Translations under genes and position numbers: made by a program
Shown: positions 1 to 6,564 of the stretch, one piece after another
How positions within the stretch are numbered: the first letter of the stretch is position 1
Layout: every line of letters starts with the position of its first letter
DNA from: Sphingomonadaceae bacterium
GTDB lineage: Bacteria > Pseudomonadota > Alphaproteobacteria > Sphingomonadales > Sphingomonadaceae
DNA length: 11,442 nucleotides
Assembly (NCBI GenBank): GCA_947446935.1
Contig: CANFIV010000014.1
Location: forward strand, 1-11,442
Reading direction: 5' to 3'
Notes under the pieces: generated by a model
Told to the model about the DNA's origin: nothing
Databases searched by the model: none
What the model saw: the letters and a program-made list of their open reading frames with translations, nothing else

Positions 1-122
1 GGCACGCCGCCCATCCACATGCCCTTGCGCTTGCTGGCGGCGATCTTGTCGCGGATGCGCTCGCCGGTGACCTCGCGCTCGAACTGGGCAAAGCTGAGCA
101 GCATGTTGAGGGTGAGCCGCCC
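1..122 (-). pseudogene. Serine recombinase (resolvase/invertase family), internal fragment
   Basis: Read on the minus strand from 122 to the window edge, this encodes about 40 residues of a serine recombinase. They include the run [20 protein letters not shown] followed by [17 protein letters not shown], which is typical of the end of the resolvase catalytic domain and its long helix in the large recombinase family. The N-terminal part with the catalytic serine is missing. Upstream of the GRL codons the sequence changes to a DUF2924-like coding stretch in a different frame, so this is a deletion junction and not a gene start. The C-terminal part lies beyond the window and may be intact. Family assignment is by recognition of the motif. 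Such recombinases normally follow DUF3489 and DUF2924 genes in sphingomonad mobile modules, which matches the next two fragments. Confidence 0.8.
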
Positions 123-208
123 CACACCTGCGCCCACTGCTCGCGCAGCTGTGCCTGCGACAGTGTTGCCAGCGCAGTCAGGGCCTTGTCCAGCCGGGTA
201 ATTCGCTC
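122..208 (-). pseudogene. DUF2924-type protein, N-terminal fragment
   Basis: On the minus strand this reads [20 protein letters not shown] and then LREQWAQVW, which resembles the N-terminus of DUF2924 proteins (function unknown, usually encoded just before a recombinase gene). Only about 29 residues remain before the sequence joins, out of frame, to the recombinase fragment at about 122. No ATG or GTG start lies in frame close upstream, so the fragment is probably not translated from its own start. The rest of the normal gene, on the order of 100 residues or more, is missing together with the start of the recombinase, consistent with one deletion spanning both. The assignment rests on recognised sequence character and on the neighbour order. 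Confidence 0.65.
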
Positions 209-303
209 GCCACCGGTGCGATGGAGTAGCAGGCGACGCCATCGACCTTGTCGCGGACGATGGCATGGCCCTTCCTGCGCAGGCCGGTCAGGGCTGCGCG
301 GGC
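178..303 (-). pseudogene. DUF3489-type protein, C-terminal fragment
   Basis: On the minus strand this encodes [20 protein letters not shown] followed by GVACYSIAP and a TGA stop at 178-180. The pattern resembles the C-terminal winged-helix-like part of DUF3489 proteins. Upstream (above about 303) the similarity ends and an in-frame stop occurs near 337-339, so the N-terminal part has been lost. Its end overlaps the DUF2924 fragment in another frame, as is common for these adjacent genes. The function of the family is not established. It is taken here as a remnant of the same mobile module as the two fragments to its left. Confidence 0.6.
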
Positions 304-568
304 GATAACGAAGGCACATTGGAAGAATGGTAGCTTTTAGCAGAAGCAGCAATCTGCACCTTTTTCGCTGAACGGCGCATTGTGGTCGGCAGTCGCCTGA
401 AACGCGGCCACTGCTGCCCCCCAGAAGGCTCGGCTTCAGGCATCATCATGCTCAAGATCGCATGACCTGTCTTGGTTTACGCAATTCGACATAGGGCTGC
501 TTGACGGTTTCCACACTGACTTTAGTTAATGGGGAGTGGTGACCGCCGCATCCAGCCACCCCTCACCG
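304..568. other. Gene-free stretch between mobile remnant and the small exported protein
   Basis: I see no convincing gene here. The stretch separates the broken recombinase module from the next plus-strand unit. A TTGACG hexamer at 501-506, followed after 16 bases by TAGTTA, could be a weak promoter for the downstream genes; the -10 match is poor, so this is only a suggestion. Confidence 0.5.
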
Positions 569-886
569 ATGAACCTGCTCGCTGCCAGTCTGCATGCGTT
601 ACTGCTTCTGCTTACACTGGTCGCGGCAGTTGGCTGGCCGCGAGCGGGGCAAGCGGCTTTGCTGCTGCCGCTGGAGCCATCGCAATCAAGCGAAGCGCTC
701 AGATGGCTTACGGCTAATGGTGCGACGGTGCTTGCCCCCTCGCGTGGCGGGAGCGGACTGGTGATCAAGCTAGCCCATGATGACACTGCATTTGCCGCCC
801 TGCAACGCGGCTGGCTGCTCATCGCCGTTCCCGATGCCAGCTGTCACTACAACAACGCAAAGCTCCGCAGGATTCAAAACCCATGA
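569..886 (+). CDS. Small exported protein of unknown function, coupled to a chemotaxis receptor
   Basis: From the ATG at 569 the product is about 105 residues. It begins with a signal peptide: MNLL, a leucine-rich hydrophobic core, and an AGQA-A cleavage site near residue 29. The mature part has about 75 residues, is rich in hydrophobic and alanine residues, and has one cysteine near the end. I do not recognise a family. A GTG at 536 gives an 11-residue longer form, but the ATG places the signal peptide at the very N-terminus, so I prefer it; neither has a well-spaced ribosome binding site. The stop codon (TGA, 884-886) overlaps the start of the receptor gene as ATGA, indicating translational coupling. 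A periplasmic partner of the receptor is an inference from this context only. Confidence 0.6.
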   Translation: MNLLAASLHALLLLLTLVAAVGWPRAGQAALLLPLEPSQSSEALRWLTANGATVLAPSRGGSGLVIKLAHDDTAFAALQRGWLLIAVPDASCHYNNAKLRRIQNP

Positions 887-2424
887 ATGATCTCGCTTCG
901 CTTCGCCGCAAAGGCATGTTCGCCCTCGTGCTGGCAGGATGGCTCGCCACCGCCATGCTCTTCGGCTGGGCAGCAATCGCTCGAAGCACCATGGTACCCG
1001 CGATGCTCGCAACAGCGATCAGCCTCATGCCAACCTGGCTTGAGCGCACCGGGCGGACCGACGCGGCCTCCCGCATTATGGTCGGTGCAACGTTCGCGCT
1101 GTATCCTGCGCTCTTTCTTACGCAGGCATCAGGAACTGACTGGATCATCGATTTCCACATGCTGTTTTTTGCGATGATCGCGATGACCGCGCTGCTCGCC
1201 GATTGGCGGCCCGTGGTTGCCGCCGCCGCGGTGACAGCCGTGCATCACCTCGCAACCAATTTTCTGGCCCCAAGTTTTGTCTTTAATAGCGGTCCGGATC
1301 TGGGGCGCGTGGTGCTGCACGCGGTGATCGTTGTCGCGGAGACTGGCGCGCTTGTTTATTTGGCGCGAGGGCTTGAGCAGATGGTGCTTGGCCAAGCGCA
1401 AGCTCGAAGCCAGCAAATCGAAGCGGAAGCAGCTGCTGTTGCTGAACGTCAGCAAGTCCAGTCCGAACAGCATCTTGTCATCACTGCGCTTGATCGCCGC
1501 CTTCAGGGCCTTGCGGATGGAGACCTTGCATCTCGTGTAAGCGAGCAGTTTCCGCAAAGCTACGAGCGCCTGCGCAGCTCTCTCAACAATGCCGCCGCCA
1601 ATCTTGAAGCGATGGTGCGTGCGGTAGACGCTACCGCCCGGCAAATCGCAGTCGGCGCCAACGAAATCCGGGCCGCTTCGGATGATCTTTCACGGCGGAC
1701 CGAAAATCAGGCCGACGCGCTTGGCCGTAACAGCCAGGCTACGCTGCGCCTGACCGGTGAGATTGAGGCCACAGCCCGCAGCGCCAGCGAAGTCGATACC
1801 GCCATCGGCACGGCACAAGCAGATGCGACAGAAGGCGCGACTGTGGTCGGCCGCGCGGTAGGCGCCATGAATGGCATCGAAACATCGGCCCGTGAAATCG
1901 GCCAGATCGTGTCGCTGATCGATGGCATTGCCTTCCAGACCAATCTGCTGGCGCTCAATGCCGGTGTCGAAGCCGCCCGCGCAGGCGAAGCCGGTCGGGG
2001 CTTTGCGGTCGTCGCCAACGAAGTCCGGGCGCTGGCACTGCGCTCCGCTGATGCCGCCAGCACGATCAAGGGGCTTGTCGCCGCCTCAACCCGGCAAGTG
2101 GGCGAGGGGGTCGCTCTTGTGGGCAACACCGGCAAGGTACTTCACGGCATCAGCGAGCAAGTGATCGACATAGGAACCGCCATCGGCACCATAGCTCGCA
2201 CCGCACATGTTCAGGCCAAAGAACTGGCCGGAGTGAGCAAGAGCTTCACGCAGCTCGACAAGGTAACCCAGCAAAACGCAGCTATGGTCGAGCAGACCAA
2301 TGCGGCGGCACACAGCCTCTCGCAGGAAGCCGAAGCACTGGCACGCCTTGTCGAACGTTTCCGCACCAGCGGAGCCGAACCAGAGACCATGCAAGCGCCG
2401 CACTTGAAAAGTGCTGCAGCTTAG
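883..2424 (+). CDS. Methyl-accepting chemotaxis protein with multi-helix membrane sensor
   Basis: This 513-residue protein should signal to the CheA/CheW array. The N-terminal third (about residues 10-160) is hydrophobic, with roughly six predicted membrane helices and no large periplasmic domain. It carries a VHHLATNF motif near residues 120-127. A charged coiled coil (about 165-195) and a HAMP-like stretch containing GDLASRV follow, then the signalling domain. The receptor tip is clear: [20 protein letters not shown] at about 349-368, then [15 protein letters not shown]. The usual A at the second position of NAAxEAARAGE is kept, but the next residue is G361, a small deviation. No CheR/CheB-tethering pentapeptide is seen at the C-terminus, which ends in KSAAA. 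An AGGA about 10 bases before the ATG may serve as ribosome binding site, and the start overlaps the upstream stop. Confidence 0.93.
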   Translation: MNDLASLRRKGMFALVLAGWLATAMLFGWAAIARSTMVPAMLATAISLMPTWLERTGRTDAASRIMVGATFALYPALFLTQASGTDWIIDFHMLFFAMIAMTALLADWRPVVAAAAVTAVHHLATNFLAPSFVFNSGPDLGRVVLHAVIVVAETGALVYLARGLEQMVLGQAQARSQQIEAEAAAVAERQQVQSEQHLVITALDRRLQGLADGDLASRVSEQFPQSYERLRSSLNNAAANLEAMVRAVDATARQIAVGANEIRAASDDLSRRTENQADALGRNSQATLRLTGEIEATARSASEVDTAIGTAQADATEGATVVGRAVGAMNGIETSAREIGQIVSLIDGIAFQTNLLALNAGVEAARAGEAGRGFAVVANEVRALALRSADAASTIKGLVAASTRQVGEGVALVGNTGKVLHGISEQVIDIGTAIGTIARTAHVQAKELAGVSKSFTQLDKVTQQNAAMVEQTNAAAHSLSQEAEALARLVERFRTSGAEPETMQAPHLKSAAA

Positions 2425-3142
2425 AGCCTGTCGAGATTAAATTAATGGCGCTTCTGAACGGCCGCGCCGGTTTGTCGCCCCGAACGTCTACTATCCCAAT
2501 TTGCGCTCCGAAAGGAAACGGTCTGGATAGTCCCAGGTCAGCGATTAACGTCCGTTCTCGCTGGCCAAATGAAAAGGCCCGCTTTTGGAAAGGCCGATTC
2601 AAGCGCTGAACGAGCGATATTAGGGTGCGTTGCCGACTTTTTGCATCAATGTGCCCAATTGGCAGCTTCTGTCAGGAGCAGACTTTCGCAGTGGCTGCTG
2701 TGAACGCCCCGCTATGGTCGATCGTCGTCGGGAAGTCTTGGGACGAAAGGCCTACCACCGTTTGTTGCAGGCGTTGCTAACTCTGTGGCGAAGTCAAGTC
2801 GGACACATCCGCGTTTGAATGAAACAGCTGGCAGCAGTCGTCTAGGTAGAAGATGGAGGCGTATCTGGTGCGCAGTTGCCTTACTACTATTGCACCCCTG
2901 GGTGACCGGTTTCGACGCGAGCCGACATTCCTGTCGTTTCATCACAATGGCTTAAGTTGGTCGAAAGCGGATGAATTTCCCTCAACATCCGCTAAACTAG
3001 CTTCGCTTCGCAGTACCTGCCTGACGGCCAACTGCCCAATTCCATCTTTCCGCGCGGGCCTGAACCAGCGGCGGCCGTCTGCAGGTCAACTGGAGAAGCT
3101 CATTGGCGCATTCGTCGACCGGAGGCCATTCTATTGGGCAAA
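2425..3142. other. 718-bp region with no supported gene
   Basis: Short reading frames exist on both strands (for example about 113 codons at 2853-3194), but none has a good ribosome binding site, a recognisable domain, or codon use like the neighbouring genes. The longest one also runs into the end of the dehydrogenase gene on the other strand. No RNA gene or insertion-sequence end was recognised. The local composition is less GC-rich than the flanking genes. It could be decayed coding sequence or a boundary between the chemotaxis unit and the catabolic cluster. Confidence 0.5.
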
Positions 3143-3889
3143 CTACTGGGCTGTCATCCCTGCATCGATCACGTGCTCCGCTCCAGTGATATAACTAGAC
3201 TCGTCACAAGCCAAAAACAGCACGAGATTTGAGACTTCTTCGGGCTCGGCAATTCGGCGTAGGGGGATTTGCAAAAGCGCTTCGCCGCCGCCTTCATCGG
3301 TTGCTTCGACCATCATCGGGGTCATGATGAAGCCGGGGTGGACCGAGTTAACGCGAATGTTATCAGGACCATATTCGATTGCCGCGGCTTTGGTCATGCC
3401 GCGCACGGCGAACTTGCTGGCGACATAGGCGAGGCTGGGAAAGCCATAGTTGGCGACAAGGCCGGCGATCGACGAGATGTTCACGATCGAGCCGCGACCG
3501 CCCTTGAGCATCGAGGGGATGACCGCGTGCATGCCGAAATAGACCGAATGCTGGTTTACTTCGCAGACCTTGCGGTAGTCCGCTTCGGTGACGTCGGCGG
3601 TCTTGGCCATCACGCCGAGGATGCCGGCATTGTTGACCAACACGTTGATCGGGCCGAAGAAATCTTCGGCAGCGGCGACGACTCGCGTCCAGTCGTCCGC
3701 ATTGGTGACGTCGTGTTCGATGAACGTTGCGTTCGGGCCCAGTTCCTGTGCCAGCGCGCAGCCGGCATCGGAGCGCAGATCGGTCAGAACCACTTTTGCG
3801 CCCTCGGCAATAAAGCGCCGGGCATGCGAGGAGCCCATGCCGCGCGATGCGCCTGTGATAATCGCGGTGCGCCCGCCCAGTTTACCCAT
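3143..3889 (-). CDS. Short-chain dehydrogenase/reductase (SDR family)
   Basis: The product is a 248-residue classical SDR that oxidises or reduces an alcohol/ketone pair with a nicotinamide cofactor in the cytoplasm. The dinucleotide-binding motif TGASRGMG is at residues 12-19, and D37 at the end of the second strand points to NAD(H) in preference to NADP(H). NNAG is at 86-89, N112 completes the catalytic tetrad, and S140, Y155 and K159 (YVASK) are the active site. PG and TPM follow at 185-192, as is usual. All key residues are present and the length is normal. A ccggagag ribosome binding site (3896-3903 on the plus strand) lies 6 bases before the ATG. The gene diverges from the SnoaL-like gene, and the gap between them holds two operator copies. 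The substrate cannot be told from the sequence; a cyclic or steroid-like alcohol is possible but unproven. Confidence 0.93.
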   Translation of the reverse strand: MGKLGGRTAIITGASRGMGSSHARRFIAEGAKVVLTDLRSDAGCALAQELGPNATFIEHDVTNADDWTRVVAAAEDFFGPINVLVNNAGILGVMAKTADVTEADYRKVCEVNQHSVYFGMHAVIPSMLKGGRGSIVNISSIAGLVANYGFPSLAYVASKFAVRGMTKAAAIEYGPDNIRVNSVHPGFIMTPMMVEATDEGGGEALLQIPLRRIAEPEEVSNLVLFLACDESSYITGAEHVIDAGMTAQ

Positions 3890-3952
3890 TGCAGTCTCTC
3901 CGGTTTTTTAAGAAGTGGCGCTGCTTGATTGTCGATGCGCCTTGCCTTGTCG

Positions 3953-3968
3953 TCAACATACATGTTGA
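3953..3968. promoter_or_regulatory. Operator A, TCAAC-N6-GTTGA (SDR/SnoaL gap)
   Basis: The sequence TCAACATACATGTTGA is a perfect inverted repeat with 7-bp arms around AC. It lies 64 bases upstream of the SDR start and about 97 bases upstream of the SnoaL-like start. The same 16-bp pattern recurs in the other two divergent gaps of the cluster. It is read as a binding site for the TetR-type protein encoded at 4484-5206. Confidence 0.75.
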
Positions 3969-3983
3969 AACATTGCGACGCAG

Positions 3984-3999
3984 TCAACACTAACGTTTA
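3984..3999. promoter_or_regulatory. Operator F, one-mismatch copy (SDR/SnoaL gap)
   Basis: TCAACACTAACGTTTA matches TCAAC-N6-GTTGA except for one base in the right arm. It lies 31 bases from operator A, about three helical turns, on the side of the SnoaL-like gene. It is probably a weaker second site. Confidence 0.55.
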
Positions 4000-4064
4000 C
4001 AAGAGGTGCGTCTCAGCGCTAGCAAGGCGGAAAGTCGGAGACGGGCCGAATGGGAGGCAGGGCG

Positions 4065-4487
4065 ATGGCAGGCGAAATGACAAGCGGAGTTGTGGCTGAG
4101 AACAAGGCCATTGTCGCGCGCTTCTTCGAAATTTTCTCGAGCGGAAATGTGCCCGCCTTGCTGGACGCGATGGCGGACGGGGGCAGTTGGTGGGTGTCCG
4201 GCCGACTTGAAGGCATGTCCGGCCGTTATGATAAGGCAAGCTTTGGCCCCTTGGTCGAAGGCGCCAAGGCGATCTACAAATCGGGAGGCCTCGCGATTAC
4301 CCCTGTCTCGATGATCGCCGAAGGAGAACGCGTAGCCGTCGAGGCGACCGGATTCGCCGAACTTACCGACGGACGCACGTATTCGCCCCAGTATCATTTT
4401 CTGGTGACGGTCCGGGGCGGCAAGGTCTTTGAGGTGCGCGAGTACATGGACACGCAGCACGCGAAGGATACGTTCTTCGCCAGCTAG
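4065..4487 (+). CDS. SnoaL/NTF2-like (ketosteroid-isomerase fold) protein
   Basis: The product of about 140 residues has the cone-shaped NTF2-like fold that includes SnoaL cyclases, ketosteroid isomerase and limonene epoxide hydrolase. The opening ENKAIVARFFEIFSSGNVPA, then LLDAMADGGSWWVSG, is the typical first helix and W-containing strand. The pattern QYHFLVTVRGGKVFEVREYM near the end is the usual pair of long strands with a terminal tyrosine. The ATG at 4065 is chosen because GGGAGG at 4052-4057 is 7 bases upstream; an ATG at 4050 in the same frame would overlap that site. In such clusters these proteins may isomerise, hydrate or dehydrate an intermediate, but active-site identity cannot be assigned by eye. 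Its stop overlaps the stop of the TetR gene on the other strand. Confidence 0.85.
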   Translation: MAGEMTSGVVAENKAIVARFFEIFSSGNVPALLDAMADGGSWWVSGRLEGMSGRYDKASFGPLVEGAKAIYKSGGLAITPVSMIAEGERVAVEATGFAELTDGRTYSPQYHFLVTVRGGKVFEVREYMDTQHAKDTFFAS

Positions 4488-5206
4488 AGCAGGGCAGGCA
4501 GAAAAGGTGCCCCGAGCGCGGCCACGATCTGTCCCAACGTGTCATTTACGGCATCTTCGAAACGCTCGCCCTCGTCGCTCACATCGCGCGTATGGATGAC
4601 GAGGATGTTGAGGAACATGAAGCTCGCCGTCACCAGGCGGCGCTGCGCCACCGCTTCCGGCAGGTCGCCGAGGCATGCTCTGAGCAAGGCCAGAGTGCGG
4701 GAAAGGTTGGGTGCGACACGCTCGCCAAACTGGCCGAAGCGGCTGCCCTGATAGCGCAGCAGGTAAGCGCTCAGAAAGCCGGCGTAGGAGTAGTCGCCGA
4801 ACTCGTCGATCAGCTCGATCTGGGGGCGGTAGATGATATCGGCGATGGTTCTGAGATCGAACAAGGTCCCTGCCACCTCGGCCGCCGCGAGCATGGTGCC
4901 GCGCGTCGCCTCCATCTGGTCCATCCGGTAATCGAAGATCGCCTGCACCAGCGAGTCGCGCGATCCGAAGTGGTACTGGACCGCGTGGTGGTTTTTCTGG
5001 CCGGCCTGGGCGGCGATCTCCCGCAGCGATGCGCCTTCGATGCCATTGCGCGCGATAAGCACTTCGCCGGCTAGGACGAGCGCAACTTTTGCGCCCTGCG
5101 ATGCAGGAATTCCGGCTGGAACAAGAGATTTCGGGGCCGCAGGGGTCATGCGCGCCAATTGGGATAGCTTCGGGTGAGCGTCAAGCCCGGGTGTATGGAT
5201 GGGCAT
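4484..5206 (-). CDS. TetR-family transcriptional regulator
   Basis: The product is about 240 residues, with the DNA-binding domain near the N-terminus. Its helix-turn-helix reads SLREIAAQAGQKNHHAVQYH followed by FGSRDSLVQAIF (about residues 60-93), the classic TetR signature with the YHFGS turn. The remainder is helical and variable, as expected for the ligand-binding and dimerisation domain. The start is uncertain. An ATG at 5204-5206 is used here, a later in-frame ATG is at 5147-5149, and a TTG at 5219-5221 would place the start inside operator B. None has a clear ribosome binding site. The gene diverges from monooxygenase 1, and two copies of the 16-bp operator lie between them, indicating autoregulation. 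The likely inducer is the cluster substrate or an intermediate, as for most TetR regulators of catabolic genes. Confidence 0.9.
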   Translation of the reverse strand: MPIHTPGLDAHPKLSQLARMTPAAPKSLVPAGIPASQGAKVALVLAGEVLIARNGIEGASLREIAAQAGQKNHHAVQYHFGSRDSLVQAIFDYRMDQMEATRGTMLAAAEVAGTLFDLRTIADIIYRPQIELIDEFGDYSYAGFLSAYLLRYQGSRFGQFGERVAPNLSRTLALLRACLGDLPEAVAQRRLVTASFMFLNILVIHTRDVSDEGERFEDAVNDTLGQIVAALGAPFLPALL

Positions 5207-5217
5207 TTTTGCGTCAA

Positions 5218-5233
5218 TCAACGAGAGTGTTGA
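5218..5233. promoter_or_regulatory. Operator B, TCAAC-N6-GTTGA (TetR/monooxygenase 1 gap)
   Basis: TCAACGAGAGTGTTGA is a perfect copy with arms extended to AATCAAC/GTTGATT. It sits 12 bases before the ATG of the TetR gene, so protein bound there would block that gene's start or leader. Confidence 0.78.
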
Positions 5234-5239
5234 TTTTCG

Positions 5240-5255
5240 TCAACGGATGTGTTGA
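5240..5255. promoter_or_regulatory. Operator C, TCAAC-N6-GTTGA (TetR/monooxygenase 1 gap)
   Basis: TCAACGGATGTGTTGA is a perfect copy placed 22 bases (about two helical turns) from operator B, so both would face the same side of the DNA. An additional half-site at 5261-5268 (GTTGACGA) mirrors the left arm TCGTCAAC at 5237-5244. Confidence 0.78.
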
Positions 5256-5287
5256 ATGGGGTTGACGAAAAGGTGGGTGAAGCGCAT

Positions 5288-5305
5288 TTAAGCCACATGG
5301 CTTAA
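5288..5305. repeat. Inverted repeat TTAAGCC-ACAT-GGCTTAA in the leader of monooxygenase 1
   Basis: Perfect 7-bp arms flank a 4-base loop, 24 bases before the start codon at 5330 and just upstream of the ribosome binding site. It differs from the TCAAC operators. It could be a small RNA hairpin in the leader or a binding site for another regulator. No function can be assigned. Confidence 0.45.
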
Positions 5306-5329
5306 TGAAGGGCCGAAGGGAGAGTTGCG

Positions 5330-6454
5330 ATGACAATGGAAACTGGCCTGATCTTTCACCCCTACATGCGCCCGGGCCGTACAGCGCGGCAGACGTTCCA
5401 GTGGGGCGTCGACAGCGCGGTGCATTGCGACAAGATTGGCTTCACCTCGATGATGATCTCCGAGCACGCCTCGCAGATCTGGGAAAACATTCCCAATCCC
5501 GAACTGATCATCGCGGCCGCCGCCCTCCAGACCGAGACCATCAAGTTCGCACCGATGGCGCATATCCTGCCGCACCAGCATCCTGCCAAGCTGGCGATGA
5601 CGGTGGGCTGGCTCTCGCAGATCCTCGAGGGTCGCTATTTCATGGGGATCGGCGCCGGCGCCTATCCGCTGGCCTCCTACCTCCATGGCATCAAGAATGC
5701 CGAAACCACCTTCCTCAACGAGATGGTGCGCGAATCGCTGTTCATCATGGAGAAGATCTGGAAGCGCGAGCCCTTCTTCCATGAAGGCAAGTTCTGGAGC
5801 GCAGGTTTCCCTGAAGAGGAGCCGGCCGAGACGGAAGAAGACGAGCAGCACCTGCTGGCCAACTATGCGCCGTATGGCGGTGGGTTCCCGGAATTTGCAG
5901 TAACCGGCTTCAGCGCCAATTCGCCGTCGATGAAGCTTGCCGGGGAGCGCAATTTCAAGCCGGTGTCGATCTATTCCGGGCTCGACGCACTGAAGCGCCA
6001 CTGGGAAATCTACTCGGAAGCCAACATCAAGGCGGGCTTCACGCCGGACCGCCAGCGCCACGCGGTTTCGCAGACCGTGTTCTGCGCGGAAACCGATGCG
6101 GAAGCCAAGCGCCTCGTGATGGAAGGGCCGATCGGCTACTGCTTCAACCGCTATCTGATCCCGATCTGGCGCCGCTTCGGCATGATGGATGGCTTCGCCC
6201 GCGATTTCGGCGTGGACTCGCTCGCCATCGATCTCGAGTTCCTCACCGACAATGTGTTCGTGGTCGGCTCGCCCGACACAGTCGTCGACAAGCTGAGCCA
6301 CCTTTTCGATAAGACCGGCGGCTGGGGCACGCTGCAGGTCGAGGCGCATGACTATTATGACGACCCCTCGGCGTGGTTCACCTCGCTCGAGCTTCTTTCG
6401 AAGGAAGTCGCTCCGCGGGTCAGAGTCCCTGGTGAGGCGCTAGTTGCAGCATGA
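5330..6454 (+). CDS. Luciferase-like flavin-dependent monooxygenase 1 (LLM class)
   Basis: This 374-residue protein belongs to the bacterial-luciferase superfamily, TIM-barrel enzymes that use reduced FMN (some use F420) and oxygen. The family includes alkanesulfonate and type II Baeyer-Villiger monooxygenases. Visible family features are GF...MMISEH at residues 37-46, the WENIPNPE loop, FAPMAHILP, and GWLSQILEGRYFMGIGAG, the usual strand with its glycines. The length is in the family range. GGGAGAG lies 6 bases before the ATG at 5330; a second ATG two codons later is possible. Up to the window edge it shares about half of its aligned N-terminal residues with monooxygenase 3. The gene diverges from the regulator behind operators B and C and is followed by the TonB receptor after 110 bases. 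A flavin reductase partner would be needed but is not in the window. Confidence 0.9.
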   Translation: MTMETGLIFHPYMRPGRTARQTFQWGVDSAVHCDKIGFTSMMISEHASQIWENIPNPELIIAAAALQTETIKFAPMAHILPHQHPAKLAMTVGWLSQILEGRYFMGIGAGAYPLASYLHGIKNAETTFLNEMVRESLFIMEKIWKREPFFHEGKFWSAGFPEEEPAETEEDEQHLLANYAPYGGGFPEFAVTGFSANSPSMKLAGERNFKPVSIYSGLDALKRHWEIYSEANIKAGFTPDRQRHAVSQTVFCAETDAEAKRLVMEGPIGYCFNRYLIPIWRRFGMMDGFARDFGVDSLAIDLEFLTDNVFVVGSPDTVVDKLSHLFDKTGGWGTLQVEAHDYYDDPSAWFTSLELLSKEVAPRVRVPGEALVAA

Positions 6455-6487
6455 TGGTCAAAATACTGAAAAAATGACTTAAAAACA

Positions 6488-6518
6488 CACCTTCCGCGCC
6501 ATTCCAGCGCGGAAGGTG
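6488..6518. terminator. Strong hairpin between monooxygenase 1 and the TonB receptor gene
   Basis: A perfect 12-bp stem (CACCTTCCGCGC and GCGCGGAAGGTG) surrounds a 7-base loop. No T-run follows on the plus strand, but A-rich sequence precedes it, so on the minus strand the stem is followed by a T-rich tract (GTGTTTTTAAG). It therefore has intrinsic-terminator form only for minus-strand transcription. On the plus strand it may be an mRNA-stabilising or processing element between the two genes. Confidence 0.6.
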
Positions 6519-6564
6519 CGAAGAAATTGCGATGCTTCGATAAGAAAATAGTGGGAGATGGGAA

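Noticed and set aside
2400..2414. Small inverted repeat GCACTT-GAA-AAGTGC at the end of the chemoreceptor gene, as a terminator
   Set aside because: The stem is only 6 bp, lies inside the last codons and has no T-run after it.
2853..3194. 113-codon open frame on the plus strand
   Set aside because: It has no ribosome binding site or known domain, has atypical composition, and overlaps the 3' end of the dehydrogenase gene on the other strand.
3268..3928. 219-codon plus-strand frame opposite the dehydrogenase
   Set aside because: The minus-strand frame has every SDR motif in order; the plus-strand product has none.
5288..6349. Long open frame (353 codons) antisense to monooxygenase 1
   Set aside because: It is a mirror of the high-GC codon pattern of the real gene; the plus strand has a full luciferase-like domain and a good ribosome binding site.
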